A stretch of 64,000 nucleotides of DNA from Glycomyces tritici. Lineage in GTDB: Bacteria; Actinomycetota; Actinomycetes; Mycobacteriales; Micromonosporaceae. The notes under the pieces were generated by a model. It saw nothing but the letters and a program-made list of their open reading frames with translations, did no database searches and was not told the DNA's origin. Location of the stretch: the NCBI RefSeq assembly GCF_030403505.1, contig NZ_JAUEMJ010000003.1, positions 62,001 to 126,000 of the forward strand. The letters are read 5' to 3'. The translations under genes were made by a program, and so were the position numbers. Of the stretch, positions 16,796 through 26,124 are shown piece after piece. Each line of letters opens with the position of its first letter. Positions within the stretch are counted from its first letter, which is position 1.

Positions 16796-17941
16796 TTGAA
16801 CATCGCCAGAATCGAGACCTTCTTCGTCCGGCCCCGGTGGCTCTTCGTGCGCGTCGAGACCGACGACGGCCTGGTCGGCTGGGGCGAGCCGATCGTCGAG
16901 GGCCGCGCCGAAGCGGTCGCGAGCGTCGTCGAAGCGCTCGCCGACCGGCTGATCGGCGCCGACGCCTCCCGCATCGAGGACCACTGGCAGGTCATGACCA
17001 AGGGCGGCTTCTACCGGGGCGGGCCCGTGCTCTCCAGCGCCGTCGCCGGGATCGACCAGGCCCTGTGGGACCTCAAGGGCAAGTCCCTGGGCGTCCCGGT
17101 GTACGAGCTGCTCGGCGGCGCGGTGCGCGACAAGGCCCGCGTCTACACGTGGATCGGCGGCGACTCCGCCGAAGCCCTCGCCGACGACGCCCTGCGCGCC
17201 AAGGCGAACGGCTTCGACGCCGTCAAGTGCAACGCCGCGGCCCAGCTCGGCCGCATCGAGACCGCCGCGCAGGTCCACCGGATCGTCGACCAGTTCACCG
17301 AGCTGCGCGCCGCCGTCGGCGACGAGATGGACTTCGCGATCGACTTCCACGGCCGCTTCTCCACCGCGATGGCCCGCCGCGTCCTGCCCCTCCTCGAACC
17401 GCTGTTCCCGCTGTTCGTCGAGGAGACGGTGCTGCCGGAGTTCTCGCGCGACCTCGCCCGGATCACCGCGAGCACCTCGATCCCGATCGCCACCGGCGAG
17501 CGCCTGTACTCGCGCTGGGACTACCGCGACGTGCTCAGCACGGGCATCGCGGTCGCGCAGCCGGACCTCTCGCACGCGGGCGGCATCTCCGAGGTGCGCC
17601 GCATCGCCGCCATGGCCGAGGCGTACGACGTGGCCTTGGCCCCGCACTGCCCGCTGGGGCCGATCGCGCTCGCCGCGAGCCTCCAGGTCGACTTCGCGTC
17701 CCCGAACTTCCTGATCCAGGAGCAGAGCCTCGGCATCCACTACAACGCGGGCAACGACCTGCTCGACTACCTGGTCGACCCGGCGGTCTTCGCGTTCACC
17801 GACGGGCACGTCGCGCGCCCGACCGGCCCCGGCCTGGGCATCGACGTCGACGAGGCGGCGGTCCGCAAGGCCGCCGAGGACCCCCACCGCTGGCGCAACG
17901 AGATCTGGCGCCTGAAGGACGGCTCCTTCGCAGAGTGGTGA
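16796..17941 (+). CDS. Mandelate racemase/enolase-superfamily sugar-acid dehydratase, D-galactonate dehydratase-like
   Basis: 381 residues, matching DgoD length. N-terminal capping domain to ~120, then the barrel with acid ligands in FAIDFHGR, LFVEETVLPE and ATGERLYSRWDYR, and the catalytic His region APHCPLGPIALAASL; YHWIGGDS-like YTWIGGDSAEA is also family-typical. Expected reaction: dehydration of galactonate (or a similar aldonate) to the 2-keto-3-deoxy acid. It starts with TTG 16796 behind GAGATAGAGG and is probably co-transcribed with the SDR. The later kinase and aldolase steps are not in the window. Confidence 0.85.
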   Translation: MNIARIETFFVRPRWLFVRVETDDGLVGWGEPIVEGRAEAVASVVEALADRLIGADASRIEDHWQVMTKGGFYRGGPVLSSAVAGIDQALWDLKGKSLGVPVYELLGGAVRDKARVYTWIGGDSAEALADDALRAKANGFDAVKCNAAAQLGRIETAAQVHRIVDQFTELRAAVGDEMDFAIDFHGRFSTAMARRVLPLLEPLFPLFVEETVLPEFSRDLARITASTSIPIATGERLYSRWDYRDVLSTGIAVAQPDLSHAGGISEVRRIAAMAEAYDVALAPHCPLGPIALAASLQVDFASPNFLIQEQSLGIHYNAGNDLLDYLVDPAVFAFTDGHVARPTGPGLGIDVDEAAVRKAAEDPHRWRNEIWRLKDGSFAEW

Positions 17942-17959
17942 TCGGCTGAGCGGTACCGG

Positions 17960-18502
17960 TCAGCTCGCCAGCAGGCCGAGCACCGAACCGTCGGCGAAGG
18001 CGATCCGGTGGTAGTCGGCCTTGCGGCAGTTGTGCGGCTGCTCCCGTTGCACGCCTTGATAGGAGGCGTGCTGCGCGGGGAACTCCACGACCGGCTCGCA
18101 GGCCATCGGGTAGACCGGCAGCTCCTCCTTCTTCGTCAGGAAGCGGCCCAGATCGACCAGGCCGTCCCCGAACGTGGGCTTCTTCAGGCTCGGATCCGCC
18201 GGGACGAGCCGGAAAGCGGTGAAGCGGCGGTCGGTGAGGAGGTACCCGCCGGCCTCACCGGCCAGGAAGTCGGCGATCCGGACCGCCGTGCCGGCCGGGT
18301 CGGCGCTGGCGACGACCATGCCGACCCGCGGCTTGCCGCCCTCCTCCCCCGTCCGCTTCGGCACGCCGGGGCGGCCGGGCACCGCGAAGGCGGCGCTGCG
18401 AGGCTGGTCCGCCGCGCCGTAGACGACGAACCGCTCGCCGTCGTACGTCGCGGTGAGCAGGGGGACCAGGTCCCGTCCGACGATGAAATCCCGGTACCGC
18501 AT
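17960..18502 (-). CDS. Hypothetical protein
   Basis: A 180-residue soluble protein that I do not recognise. The middle (GGYLLTDRRFTAFRLV) resembles the strand pattern of small PH-like or GRAM-like domains, where a phrase of the type LTDRR is common, but this is only an impression. The C-terminal half has two Cys (PMACEPVVEF and HNCRKADYHRIAF). There is no signal peptide or membrane segment. ATG 18502 was chosen as the start; codon usage is normal for the window. It is convergent with the dehydratase gene 18 bp away. Confidence 0.65.
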   Translation of the reverse strand: MRYRDFIVGRDLVPLLTATYDGERFVVYGAADQPRSAAFAVPGRPGVPKRTGEEGGKPRVGMVVASADPAGTAVRIADFLAGEAGGYLLTDRRFTAFRLVPADPSLKKPTFGDGLVDLGRFLTKKEELPVYPMACEPVVEFPAQHASYQGVQREQPHNCRKADYHRIAFADGSVLGLLAS

Positions 18503-18654
18503 CTGGGCTCCTCACTGGCTCGGCCGTCCCTTGCGCTCGGGGGCAAGGGGTTTCGCGCGGCCCACGATAGCCGGATCCGGCCAGTCGAAACGGTGCGGCG
18601 CTCGCCGGGACCGCGGCGTGCATCGTCGAGGGCAGGCACCCCACCGCACACGAA

Positions 18655-18685
18655 GGGGCTCGCGCCGCCGTGCGGCGCGAGCCCC
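18655..18685 (-). terminator. Terminator hairpin of the subtilase gene
   Basis: GGGGCTCGCGCCGC (18655-18668) and GCGGCGCGAGCCCC (18672-18685) form a 14-bp perfect stem with a CGT loop, 17 bp beyond the subtilase stop on the minus strand. A weak TTCGTGTG tail follows. Confidence 0.75.
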
Positions 18686-18701
18686 TCGGCTTTCAGCCAG
18701 G

Positions 18702-21416
18702 TCAGGCGTCGGCCTCCAGTGCGAAGTCGGCGGCGACTACGGCGTCGGCCTCCACTTCGGCCTCGGCGGTGCCGGTGGTCCAGCCTTCAAGGCCCGCTTC
18801 GAGACTCGCCGGGCCGGCGTCGGTGAAGAGGACGTAGGAGCCGTCCGCTTCGGTGGTGGCGGCCCGGCCGGTGGCGGGGTCGGTGACGACCGCGCCCTCG
18901 ATCGGGTCGCCCGTGGCCGCGTCGGTGACGGTGCCGCGCACGAGGCCGCCTTCGAGTTCGCCGCAGCCGATGCGGACGTTGTCGACCATCCACCAGTAGG
19001 CCCACGTGTCGTTGTCGTTGAAGTGGAACTTCAGCTGCACGGCGGTCTGGTCGGCCCAGGCGGCGAGGTCGACGGACTCGACCGTGGCCTCCAGGTCCTC
19101 ATTGGAGTACCAGATCTGCTCCCAGGTCGCGCCGCCGTCCACGGAGAGCAGCACTTCCGCTTCGGAGCCGATCAGGCCGTCCACGAAGAAGCTCGCGAAC
19201 GACAGGGTCGGGTCCTCGGCGGCGCTCAGGTCGAACGCCGGGGTGATGAGGTCGGTGTCGACCTGGTGGTCCGGGTCGGCCGCATCGGAGTTCGCCTCCG
19301 CGAAGCCGCCCGAGCCCGGCGTCCGGTTGCCGTACCCGAACGGGTCGTCGAAGACCCAGCCGGCGGTCTCGCCGCGGTCCACGACCTCCCAGCCCGCAGG
19401 CAGCGCCCGCGACTCGAAGCCCTCGTCGAGCACGTCGGACCCGTAGCCGGGGGCGAGGCACCCGGGCAGGACCGGCACCTCGACCAGGCCCGCGTCCGCC
19501 GGATCCACTTGGACCACTTCGTAACCGGGGTAGGCGGTCTCGACGGTGAGCGGCCAGTCGCCCTCGGCCGGGACCTCCATGCTGAACGCGCCGGTGAACG
19601 GGTCGGTCTGGGCGACCACCTCGTCGCCCGCGGTCGACACGGTGGCGTCGAGCGCCCACCCGTGCCCGCCGCCGTCGACCACGGTGCCCTCGACGACCTG
19701 CGTCGCCTCCTTCTGCAGTTCGGCGTCGAAGACGGCCTCGCCGTTGTTCTTGATGCGCACGGAGCCGGTGACGGTGCCGTACAGGAACTTCGAGACCGTC
19801 ACGTGGTAGCGCCCGGCCGGGATGCGCGCGAAGTCGTAGACGCCGTCGGCGTTCGTGGCGGCCTCGCGGACCACCGCGCCCTCGAACACGAGGCGGACGC
19901 CCGCGACGGGCTCGCCGTCCTGGTCGGTGACCTGGCCCGAGAGCGACCCGAACTTGCCCGCGGGGGCCTCGTCCACGGCGTCCTCGACGTTCACACGGCC
20001 GTGCCCGTAGACGTTGTTGGCCTCCTTGTCGCCCGTGCACTGGTCGTCCGCGGTGTCGACGGCGGTGCCCGTGAGCGTCTCGTAGACCGCCTCGTAATCG
20101 CCTTCCAGCGACGGCGAGGCCGACATGAGCAGCGCGATCGTGCCCACCACATGCGGTGTGGCCATCGAGGTCCCGTCGCCGAGCCCGTACTCGTCGCCCG
20201 GGAGCGAGGAGCGGATGCCCACGCCCGGGGCCGAGAGGTCGGGCTTCAGCACGCCGTTCAACCCGTGGCCGCGCGAGGAGAACTCGGCGATCTCGTGGTT
20301 CTCGTCGTAAGCGCCCACGGCGATCACGTTCTCGTACACGCCGGGGGTGCTCATCGTCAGGCACGCCGGGCCGTTGTTGCCCGCCGCGAACACCGGGATG
20401 ATGCCCGAGGCGTGCCACAGGTCCACGACCTCGGCGTAGATCGGGTCGTAGCCCGGGATGGTCGAGCCCCACGAGTTGTTGACCACGTGCGGGGCCTTCA
20501 GCGGGTCGGGGTTGCGGCCCTCCGAGTCGGTGGGCGCGGCGAGCCACTGCCCGGCCAGGATCAGCGTCTCGATGTCGGGGCAGCAGCCGTTGACGGCGAT
20601 CCACTCCGCACCGGGGGCGACGCCGATGCCCTCGGACCCGACCATGGTGCCCATCGTGTGGGTGCCGTGGCCGTCGTCGTCGCAGGGCGCGTCGCCCTCG
20701 CAGACGTCCTGGATGTCGTAGAAGTTGTAGTCGTGCGTGAAAGTCCCGTCGCCGTTGTTGCCGCGGTACTGGTCCACGAGCGCCGGGTGGTCGTACTGGA
20801 CGCCGGAGTCGATGCTGGCCACGACGATGCCCTCGCCGGTGAAGCCCTGCTCCCACACGTCGGGCGCGCCCACGTCCTCGACGCCCCATTCGACGGCGGC
20901 CTCCTTGACCGCGTCCCAGGTCTGGAAGTCGTTCTCGGGCTTGTCGTCGGGGGCGATCGGCTCGATCATCGAGTAGTCGGGCGCGGCCACGACCGCCTCG
21001 ACCTCGTCGAACGCGACCAGGTCGGCGAGCAGGCCGGCGTCGCCGACGACCTTCACCGTGGAAGCGCCCCAATAGGATTCGTAGTCGGCGCCGGCCTCGT
21101 CGAGCGCGGCGATCACGCCCGCCTGCGAAGTCTCGGCGTACTCCTTGGCGGCCTCGACCGCCGCGGCGCCCTTGGCCTCCTTGGTGTCCGCGGCGAGCGC
21201 GGTGCTGTAGTCGGGCGATCCGGCGAAGAGGAGCCACAGCTCCGCGTCGCCCTGGTCGTCGATCTCCTCGAGCAGTTCGGGGGCGACCTTCTCCTCGATG
21301 AGGATCTCGGTCTCCGATTCCTGGGCGGCGGCGCCGGTGGCGACCGCGGCCGGGACGAGCGCGCCGGCGAAGGCGGCGGCGAGAATGCGGCGTGAACGCC
21401 GCTGTGCAACTGTCAC
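18702..21416 (-). CDS. Secreted S8 family subtilisin-like serine protease with C-terminal beta domains
   Basis: 904 residues. The signal peptide is MTVAQRRSRRILAAAFAGALVPAAVATGAAAQ. A propeptide/I9-like region runs to ~160. The S8 domain has Asp in VVASIDSGVQYDHPAL, His in DDDGHGTHTMGTMVG, the oxyanion Asn in VVNNSWGS and Ser in GDGTSMATPHVVG. Beyond it lie two carboxypeptidase-regulatory-like repeats (SGQVTDQDGEPVAGVRLVFEG and a second after VVEGTVVDGG), a MAM-like segment (FESRALPAGWEVVD to DNVRIGCG) and a final regulatory-like repeat (VRGTVTDAATGDPIEGAVV). GTG 21416 is used, behind AAGGAGAG. It is probably exported by Sec and works outside the cell on proteins. Confidence 0.93.
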   Translation of the reverse strand: MTVAQRRSRRILAAAFAGALVPAAVATGAAAQESETEILIEEKVAPELLEEIDDQGDAELWLLFAGSPDYSTALAADTKEAKGAAAVEAAKEYAETSQAGVIAALDEAGADYESYWGASTVKVVGDAGLLADLVAFDEVEAVVAAPDYSMIEPIAPDDKPENDFQTWDAVKEAAVEWGVEDVGAPDVWEQGFTGEGIVVASIDSGVQYDHPALVDQYRGNNGDGTFTHDYNFYDIQDVCEGDAPCDDDGHGTHTMGTMVGSEGIGVAPGAEWIAVNGCCPDIETLILAGQWLAAPTDSEGRNPDPLKAPHVVNNSWGSTIPGYDPIYAEVVDLWHASGIIPVFAAGNNGPACLTMSTPGVYENVIAVGAYDENHEIAEFSSRGHGLNGVLKPDLSAPGVGIRSSLPGDEYGLGDGTSMATPHVVGTIALLMSASPSLEGDYEAVYETLTGTAVDTADDQCTGDKEANNVYGHGRVNVEDAVDEAPAGKFGSLSGQVTDQDGEPVAGVRLVFEGAVVREAATNADGVYDFARIPAGRYHVTVSKFLYGTVTGSVRIKNNGEAVFDAELQKEATQVVEGTVVDGGGHGWALDATVSTAGDEVVAQTDPFTGAFSMEVPAEGDWPLTVETAYPGYEVVQVDPADAGLVEVPVLPGCLAPGYGSDVLDEGFESRALPAGWEVVDRGETAGWVFDDPFGYGNRTPGSGGFAEANSDAADPDHQVDTDLITPAFDLSAAEDPTLSFASFFVDGLIGSEAEVLLSVDGGATWEQIWYSNEDLEATVESVDLAAWADQTAVQLKFHFNDNDTWAYWWMVDNVRIGCGELEGGLVRGTVTDAATGDPIEGAVVTDPATGRAATTEADGSYVLFTDAGPASLEAGLEGWTTGTAEAEVEADAVVAADFALEADA

Positions 21417-21631
21417 GAACTCTCCTTGCTGGGGGTGGCCTCGCGGTGCCGGCCGCGAGACCGGGGGTGGTCTCCGAGAGGCAGGAATTTGGTGACTATG
21501 GACAGGTTCGCTGGGGTAGCTCCACATTGGCGACCCCAAATTCGGTACGCCCTGAAGGACCGGGACGGTTGCATGCGTCACGTTTTAGGCACTGGAAATT
21601 CTTGGCGACTCTGGTTTCAGGGCAAGGAAAA

Positions 21632-21658
21632 GCCCCGGACCATCGTGCGGTCCGGGGC
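21632..21658 (-). terminator. Rho-independent terminator of the DUF1542-like gene
   Basis: GCCCCGGACC (21632-21641) pairs with GGTCCGGGGC (21649-21658) around a 7-nt loop. On the minus strand the stem is followed by TTTTCC, the best U tract among the hairpins in this window, 24 bp after the gene stop. Confidence 0.85.
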
Positions 21659-21681
21659 CGGTGAAGCCAGGTCAGCGCGTA

Positions 21682-22449
21682 CTAGAACCCGCCGAAGTCG
21701 CCTCCGCCGCCGAAGTCACCGCCACCGAAGTCGCCACCGCCGCCGGCGTCGCCACCGGCATCGCCGCCCGCGTCCCCGCCGTCAGAACCGGCGTCACCGC
21801 CGTCGCCACCCGAATCGCCGCTGTCGGCGCCTTCGACCGCGCCCATCGCGTAAGCGGGGGCGATCATCGCGTCGAAGACCATCATGCCGACGAACACGCC
21901 CGCCGCGCCCGCCAGCGCCGGCTGCCACCACGGGGTGTTGTACCAGCCCGCGGGCACGGGGCGGCCTTCGACGCGGCCGCCCGGGTAGTAGTGGCGGTTC
22001 TCGTCGCTGGGGTCGGGCGAGCCGGAGTAGGTGCGGCCCTCGACCTCGGCGCTGACCGGTTCGGTGAGTGCGCCGGTGCGGCGTTTGCCGACGAGGGTGG
22101 GGACTTCGGGGCCGGGGTCCATGTCCATCGCGGTGCGGGCGGCCCGCACGTAGAGCAGGCCTTCGATTGAGGTCTCGGCGACGAGCCGGTACTGGTTGAT
22201 GGTGCGCGCCGATTCGAGCTGGGAGCCCGCGGCGGTGTAGCGCTCGCCGGCGTCGGCGAGGGCCTGGCCCGCGGGGAGGTTGTCGCCTGGGGCGACGAGG
22301 TTCATGGTCTGGCCGCCGAGGCGCTCGTAGAGGCGCCGGGCCTCGGCCTCGGCGTCCGCGAGTTCGGCTTGCGCTCGCTTCTTGTTGGATTGCACCACGA
22401 AGAAGATGACGAGTACCGCAACTACCAGCAGGGTCAACCACAGCTCCAT
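21682..22449 (-). CDS. Membrane-anchored protein with Gly/Asp repeat tail (DUF1542-like)
   Basis: 255 residues. One N-terminal membrane anchor (LWLTLLVVAVLVIFFVVQ) is followed by a charged helical region (KKRAQAELADAEAEARRLYERLG) and a conserved middle with NQYRLVAETSIEGLLYVRAARTAMDMDPGPEVP and RTYSGSPDPSDENRHYYPGG. A second hydrophobic segment (~195-215) and a C-terminal tail of repeated GGDAGG and DFGGG units follow. Actinobacterial proteins of this layout are often named DUF1542 domain-containing; the function is unknown. The ATG lies 6 nt after TACAGT, so the mRNA is leaderless. It diverges from rmuC with only 41 bp between the starts. Confidence 0.8.
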   Translation of the reverse strand: MELWLTLLVVAVLVIFFVVQSNKKRAQAELADAEAEARRLYERLGGQTMNLVAPGDNLPAGQALADAGERYTAAGSQLESARTINQYRLVAETSIEGLLYVRAARTAMDMDPGPEVPTLVGKRRTGALTEPVSAEVEGRTYSGSPDPSDENRHYYPGGRVEGRPVPAGWYNTPWWQPALAGAAGVFVGMMVFDAMIAPAYAMGAVEGADSGDSGGDGGDAGSDGGDAGGDAGGDAGGGGDFGGGDFGGGGDFGGF

Positions 22450-22490
22450 GTACCGACTGTACCCGTGGTCACCACCCTAGACTGGCCCGT

Positions 22491-23630
22491 ATGACGTGGG
22501 TCCTATTGGCGGTGGTGTGCCTGGCGGCGGGCGGTTTCGGCGGCTGGTTCGCGGGGCGGTCGCGCCAGAGCGCGGAGTTGGCGGCGGCGACGGCGCGGCT
22601 GGAGGCGGCGGCGGACAACGAGCAGCGGCTCGAGTCGACGTTGAAGGCGGTCGCGTACGAGGCGACGGACCACTCGCGGCAGGCGGTGGGGCAGGTGCTG
22701 GCGCCGATCGCGGAGACGTTGGCGCGGTACGAGACGCGGCTCGGCGATGTGGAGCGGGCTCGGGTGGACGCGTACGCGCAGTTGCGGATTCAGCTCTCGG
22801 GGGTCGCGGAGACCTCGGAGGATCTGCGGGAGCAGACGGGGCGGCTGCTGGGGGCGCTGCGGTCGCCGCAGGTGCGCGGCCAGTGGGGCGAAGTGCAATT
22901 GCGGCGGATCGTGGAGGCGGCGGGGATGGTCGAGCACTGCGACTTCTCCGAGCAGCTTTCGGGTGTGGTGGACGGGCGCGGGGTGCGGCCTGACCTGGTG
23001 GTGCGGTTGTCGGGCGGGCGGACCCTGGTGGTGGATGCGAAGGCGCCGCTCCAGTCGTATCTGCAGGCGCTGGAGTCGGAGGACGAGGCGGGGCGGGACC
23101 AGTTGCTGCGGATGCACGCGAAGCATCTGCGGCGGCATGTGGAGTCGTTGGCGGGCAAGGAGTACTGGCGGGCGTTCGAGGACACGCCGGAGATGGTGGT
23201 GCTGTTCGTGCCGGCGGATGCGTTCTTGGACGCGGCGCTGCGGGGCGATCCGGCGCTGCTGGAGGACTCGTTCGCGCGGGGTGTGGTGATCGCGTCGCCG
23301 ACGACGCTGATGGCGCTGCTGCGGACGGTGGCGCACACGTGGCGGCAGGAGGCGCTGGCGTTGCACGCCAAGGAGGTGCACAAGCTGGGGCGGGAGTTGC
23401 ATGAGCGGCTCGGTGCGGTGGCGGGGCATTTCTCGCGGCTGGGGTCGTCGCTGGAGGCGGCGGTGGGGTCGTACAACGCGGCGGTGGCGAGTGTGGAGTC
23501 GCGGCTGCTGGTGACGGCGCGGCGGTTCACCGAGCTGGAGGTCGCGGGCGAGGCGCCGGAGTCGCCGGCGCCGGTGATCACGCCGACGCGCAAGCCGACT
23601 TGGGATGCGGCTGAGGACGTGCGCCCTTAG
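22491..23630 (+). CDS. rmuC: DNA recombination protein RmuC homologue
   Basis: 379 residues. The N-terminal TM (WVLLAVVCLAAGGFGGWFAG) is followed by a coiled coil to ~130 (SAELAAATARLEAAADNEQRLESTLK). The RmuC nuclease-like core has SPQVRGQWGEVQLRRIVEAAGM, GVRPDLVVRLSGGRTLVVDAKAPL (the PD-(D/E)XK-like strand) and the conserved SPTTLMALLRTVAHTWRQE. RmuC restrains inversion at short inverted repeats and was linked to anti-phage or replication-fork functions. ATG 22491 follows TAGACT by 7 nt (leaderless). Confidence 0.95.
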   Translation: MTWVLLAVVCLAAGGFGGWFAGRSRQSAELAAATARLEAAADNEQRLESTLKAVAYEATDHSRQAVGQVLAPIAETLARYETRLGDVERARVDAYAQLRIQLSGVAETSEDLREQTGRLLGALRSPQVRGQWGEVQLRRIVEAAGMVEHCDFSEQLSGVVDGRGVRPDLVVRLSGGRTLVVDAKAPLQSYLQALESEDEAGRDQLLRMHAKHLRRHVESLAGKEYWRAFEDTPEMVVLFVPADAFLDAALRGDPALLEDSFARGVVIASPTTLMALLRTVAHTWRQEALALHAKEVHKLGRELHERLGAVAGHFSRLGSSLEAAVGSYNAAVASVESRLLVTARRFTELEVAGEAPESPAPVITPTRKPTWDAAEDVRP

Positions 23631-23767
23631 TGCCGTTCACGGAGGCGGGCAGTCCCCCGCCCTCCCAGGGGGGCGACCCCGGTTCAAGTCTGCCGCGCGG
23701 GTCCGACAAGAACCCGCCGTTCTTACCGTCGTTAACGAATGTGTCACCCGAAAGGGGTCGTCGGCGT

Positions 23768-24730
23768 TCAGAGGCGGCCGGCGGCCTTGAGGTCCTTGGC
23801 GAGTTCGCGCGGGAGGGAGAAGGCGATCTTCTCGGTCACCGGCTCGAACTCCTCCACATTCGTGAAGCCGCGTTCGGCCAGGTGCGCGAGTACGTCCTGC
23901 ACCAGGTTGTCCGGCACCGAGGCCCCCGAGGAGAGGCCCACAGTGGACGCTCCTTCGAGCCAGGCCTCGTCGATCTCGTGCGCGAAGTCGATCAGGTGCC
24001 CGGTCGTCGCGCCGTGCTGCACCGCGACCTCGACCAGCCGCACCGAGTTCGAGGAGTTCTTCGAGCCGACCACGAGCATCACGTCGCATTCGTCCGCGAT
24101 GTCCTTGACGACCTGCTGGCGGTTCTGGGTCGCGTAGCAGATGTCGTCGCTCGGCGGGCTCTGGAGCATCGGCAGGCGCTTCTTGAGGCGGTCGACCGTC
24201 TCCATGGTCTCGTCGACCGAGAGCGTCGTCTGCGAGAGCCACACGACCTTCGCGGGGTCGCGCACGGTGACCTGGTCGACCGAGTCGGGGCCGTCCACGA
24301 GCTGGATGTGGTCGGGCGCCTCGCCGGAGGTCCCGATGACCTCTTCATGGCCCTCGTGGCCGATGAGCAGGATGTCGAAGTCCTCCTCGGCGTACCGCAC
24401 GGCCTCCTTGTGCACCTTCGTCACCAGCGGGCAGGTCGCGTCGATCGCCTTCAGGCCGCGCTCGGCCGCCTGGTCGTGGACCTCGGGCGCCACGCCGTGC
24501 GCCGAGAAGACCACCACCGAGCCCGGCGGCACCTCCTCGTTCTCCTCCACGAACACCGCGCCCTTGCCGGCGAGGGTCTCCACCACATGCCGGTTGTGCA
24601 CGATCTCCTTGCGCACGTAGACGGGAGCGCCGTAGAGCTCCAGCGCCTTCTCGACGGTCACCACGGCCCGGTCCACGCCCGCGCAGTACCCGCGCGGCTT
24701 GGCCAACAACACTCGCTTCGGGTCTGCCAC
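23768..24730 (-). CDS. ispH: 4-hydroxy-3-methylbut-2-enyl diphosphate reductase (IspH/LytB)
   Basis: 320 residues. The three Fe-S cluster Cys are in [23 protein letters not shown] and [11 protein letters not shown]. Substrate motifs are [16 protein letters not shown] and [13 protein letters not shown]. It catalyses the last step of the MEP isoprenoid pathway, giving IPP and DMAPP. GTG 24730 is selected because TACCAT lies 6 nt upstream on the minus strand (leaderless). It diverges from xseA with 56 bp between starts, a neighbourhood common in actinobacteria. Confidence 0.97.
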   Translation of the reverse strand: MADPKRVLLAKPRGYCAGVDRAVVTVEKALELYGAPVYVRKEIVHNRHVVETLAGKGAVFVEENEEVPPGSVVVFSAHGVAPEVHDQAAERGLKAIDATCPLVTKVHKEAVRYAEEDFDILLIGHEGHEEVIGTSGEAPDHIQLVDGPDSVDQVTVRDPAKVVWLSQTTLSVDETMETVDRLKKRLPMLQSPPSDDICYATQNRQQVVKDIADECDVMLVVGSKNSSNSVRLVEVAVQHGATTGHLIDFAHEIDEAWLEGASTVGLSSGASVPDNLVQDVLAHLAERGFTNVEEFEPVTEKIAFSLPRELAKDLKAAGRL

Positions 24731-24786
24731 GCCTCGATGGTATCCGGCCGCCCGGTTTCGTCACACCCTGCAGTTAGTCTGGCCAC

Positions 24787-26124
24787 GTGACCGACGCAGC
24801 GAGCAGCGCCACCGACAGCACCTCGGAACGACCCGGCACCCCGGAGCAGCCGGGAGCCGCGGCCAGGTCCGCCGGTCCGGGCGCGGCGAAACCGGCCGCG
24901 ACGGGCCCGGGCGTGCCGATGAGCGCTGAGAACCCGTGGCCGCTGCGGGTCGTCTCGAAGAAGATCGGCGACTGGCTCGCCCGCCTCGGCGAGGTGTGGA
25001 CCGAGGGCCAGATCACCGAGATCAGCCACCGGGGCCGCACCGTCTACCTGACCTTGCGCGACCCCTCCGCCGAGGTCTCGATGCGGGTCGTCGACTTCAC
25101 CGGCGCCGTCGCCGCCTGCGAGCCGCCGCTGCGGGACGGCGCGCAGGTCGTCATCCGCGCCCAGGCCCAGTGGTGGGACAAGAACGGCTCGCTCTCGCTG
25201 CATGTGCGCGAGATCCGCCAGGTCGGCCTCGGCGAGCTCCTCGCCCGCCTCGAACGCCTCAAGAAGCTGCTCGCCGCCGAGGGCCTGTTCGCGGCCGAGC
25301 GCAAGAAGCCGCTTCCCTTCCTGCCGTATCGGATCGGCCTCATCACCGGCCGCGCGTCGGACGCGATGCGCGACGTGCTGAAGAACGCCAAGGCCCGCCT
25401 GCCGTCCGCCGATTTCGAGGTCCGCGAGGTCGCCGTCCAGGGGCCTCGCGCGGTCACGGAGGTGTGCGCGGCGCTGGCCGAACTCGACCGGGACCCTGAC
25501 GTGGAGGTCATCGTGATCGCCCGCGGCGGCGGCTCGATGGAGGATCTGCTGCCGTTCTCCGACGAGACGCTGTGCCGCGCGGTCGCCGAAGCGGTGACGC
25601 CCGTGGTCTCGGCGATCGGGCACGAACCGGACACGCCGATCCTCGACTACGTGGCCGACTGGCGGGCCTCGACCCCCACCGAGGCCGGGAAGAAAGTGGT
25701 CCCTGACCTCGCGGAGGAGCAGCGCGGCCTGAACATCAGCCGCACCCGGCTGCGCCAGGCGCTGGGCGCGATGCTGACCCGCGAGGCGGACGGCCTCGCG
25801 GCGATGCGCGCCCGCCCGGTCCTGGCGCGGCCCGAGACGATGCTGGAAGCGCGCGGCGAGGTGGTCGCGAATCTCCAGCACCGCATGCGCGCCCGCGTGG
25901 ACTCGCGGCTCGAGCGGTCGACGGACGAGTTGGAGCACCTGCGGGCGCGGCTGCGGTCGCTGTCGCCGCAGTCGACGCTCGACCGGGGCTACGCGATCGT
26001 CACGGACACCGAGACCGGTGCGGTGCTGCGGGAGGCGGCCGATGCGGGCGAAGCGATCGAAGTGCGGCTGGCGGCGGGATCGCTGCGGGCCGCAGTCGTG
26101 CACACGAGGGAGGACGAGCAGTGA
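24787..26124 (+). CDS. xseA: Exodeoxyribonuclease VII large subunit
   Basis: 445 residues. A low-complexity Ala/Gly/Pro N-terminal extension of ~45 residues precedes the OB-fold (NPWPLRVVSKKIGDWLARLGEVWTEGQI). The catalytic domain has LITGRASDAMRDVLKNAKARLP, VIVIARGGGSMEDLLPFSDETL and ISAIGHEPDTPILDYVAD-type motifs, then the coiled-coil arm that binds XseB. It degrades single-stranded DNA. TAGTCT at 24775-24780, 6 nt before the GTG, indicates a leaderless mRNA starting at this codon, so the extension appears to be translated. Confidence 0.96.
   Translation: MTDAASSATDSTSERPGTPEQPGAAARSAGPGAAKPAATGPGVPMSAENPWPLRVVSKKIGDWLARLGEVWTEGQITEISHRGRTVYLTLRDPSAEVSMRVVDFTGAVAACEPPLRDGAQVVIRAQAQWWDKNGSLSLHVREIRQVGLGELLARLERLKKLLAAEGLFAAERKKPLPFLPYRIGLITGRASDAMRDVLKNAKARLPSADFEVREVAVQGPRAVTEVCAALAELDRDPDVEVIVIARGGGSMEDLLPFSDETLCRAVAEAVTPVVSAIGHEPDTPILDYVADWRASTPTEAGKKVVPDLAEEQRGLNISRTRLRQALGAMLTREADGLAAMRARPVLARPETMLEARGEVVANLQHRMRARVDSRLERSTDELEHLRARLRSLSPQSTLDRGYAIVTDTETGAVLREAADAGEAIEVRLAAGSLRAAVVHTREDEQ

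Noticed and set aside
23640..23710. tRNA-like sequence: anticodon-loop-like CTCCCAG and T-loop-like GGTTCAAGTCTGCC before ispH's 3' end
   Set aside because: The acceptor, D and T stems do not pair as required (two or more mismatches in the T stem, no D arm). It could be a decayed tRNA-Gly fragment, but not a gene.
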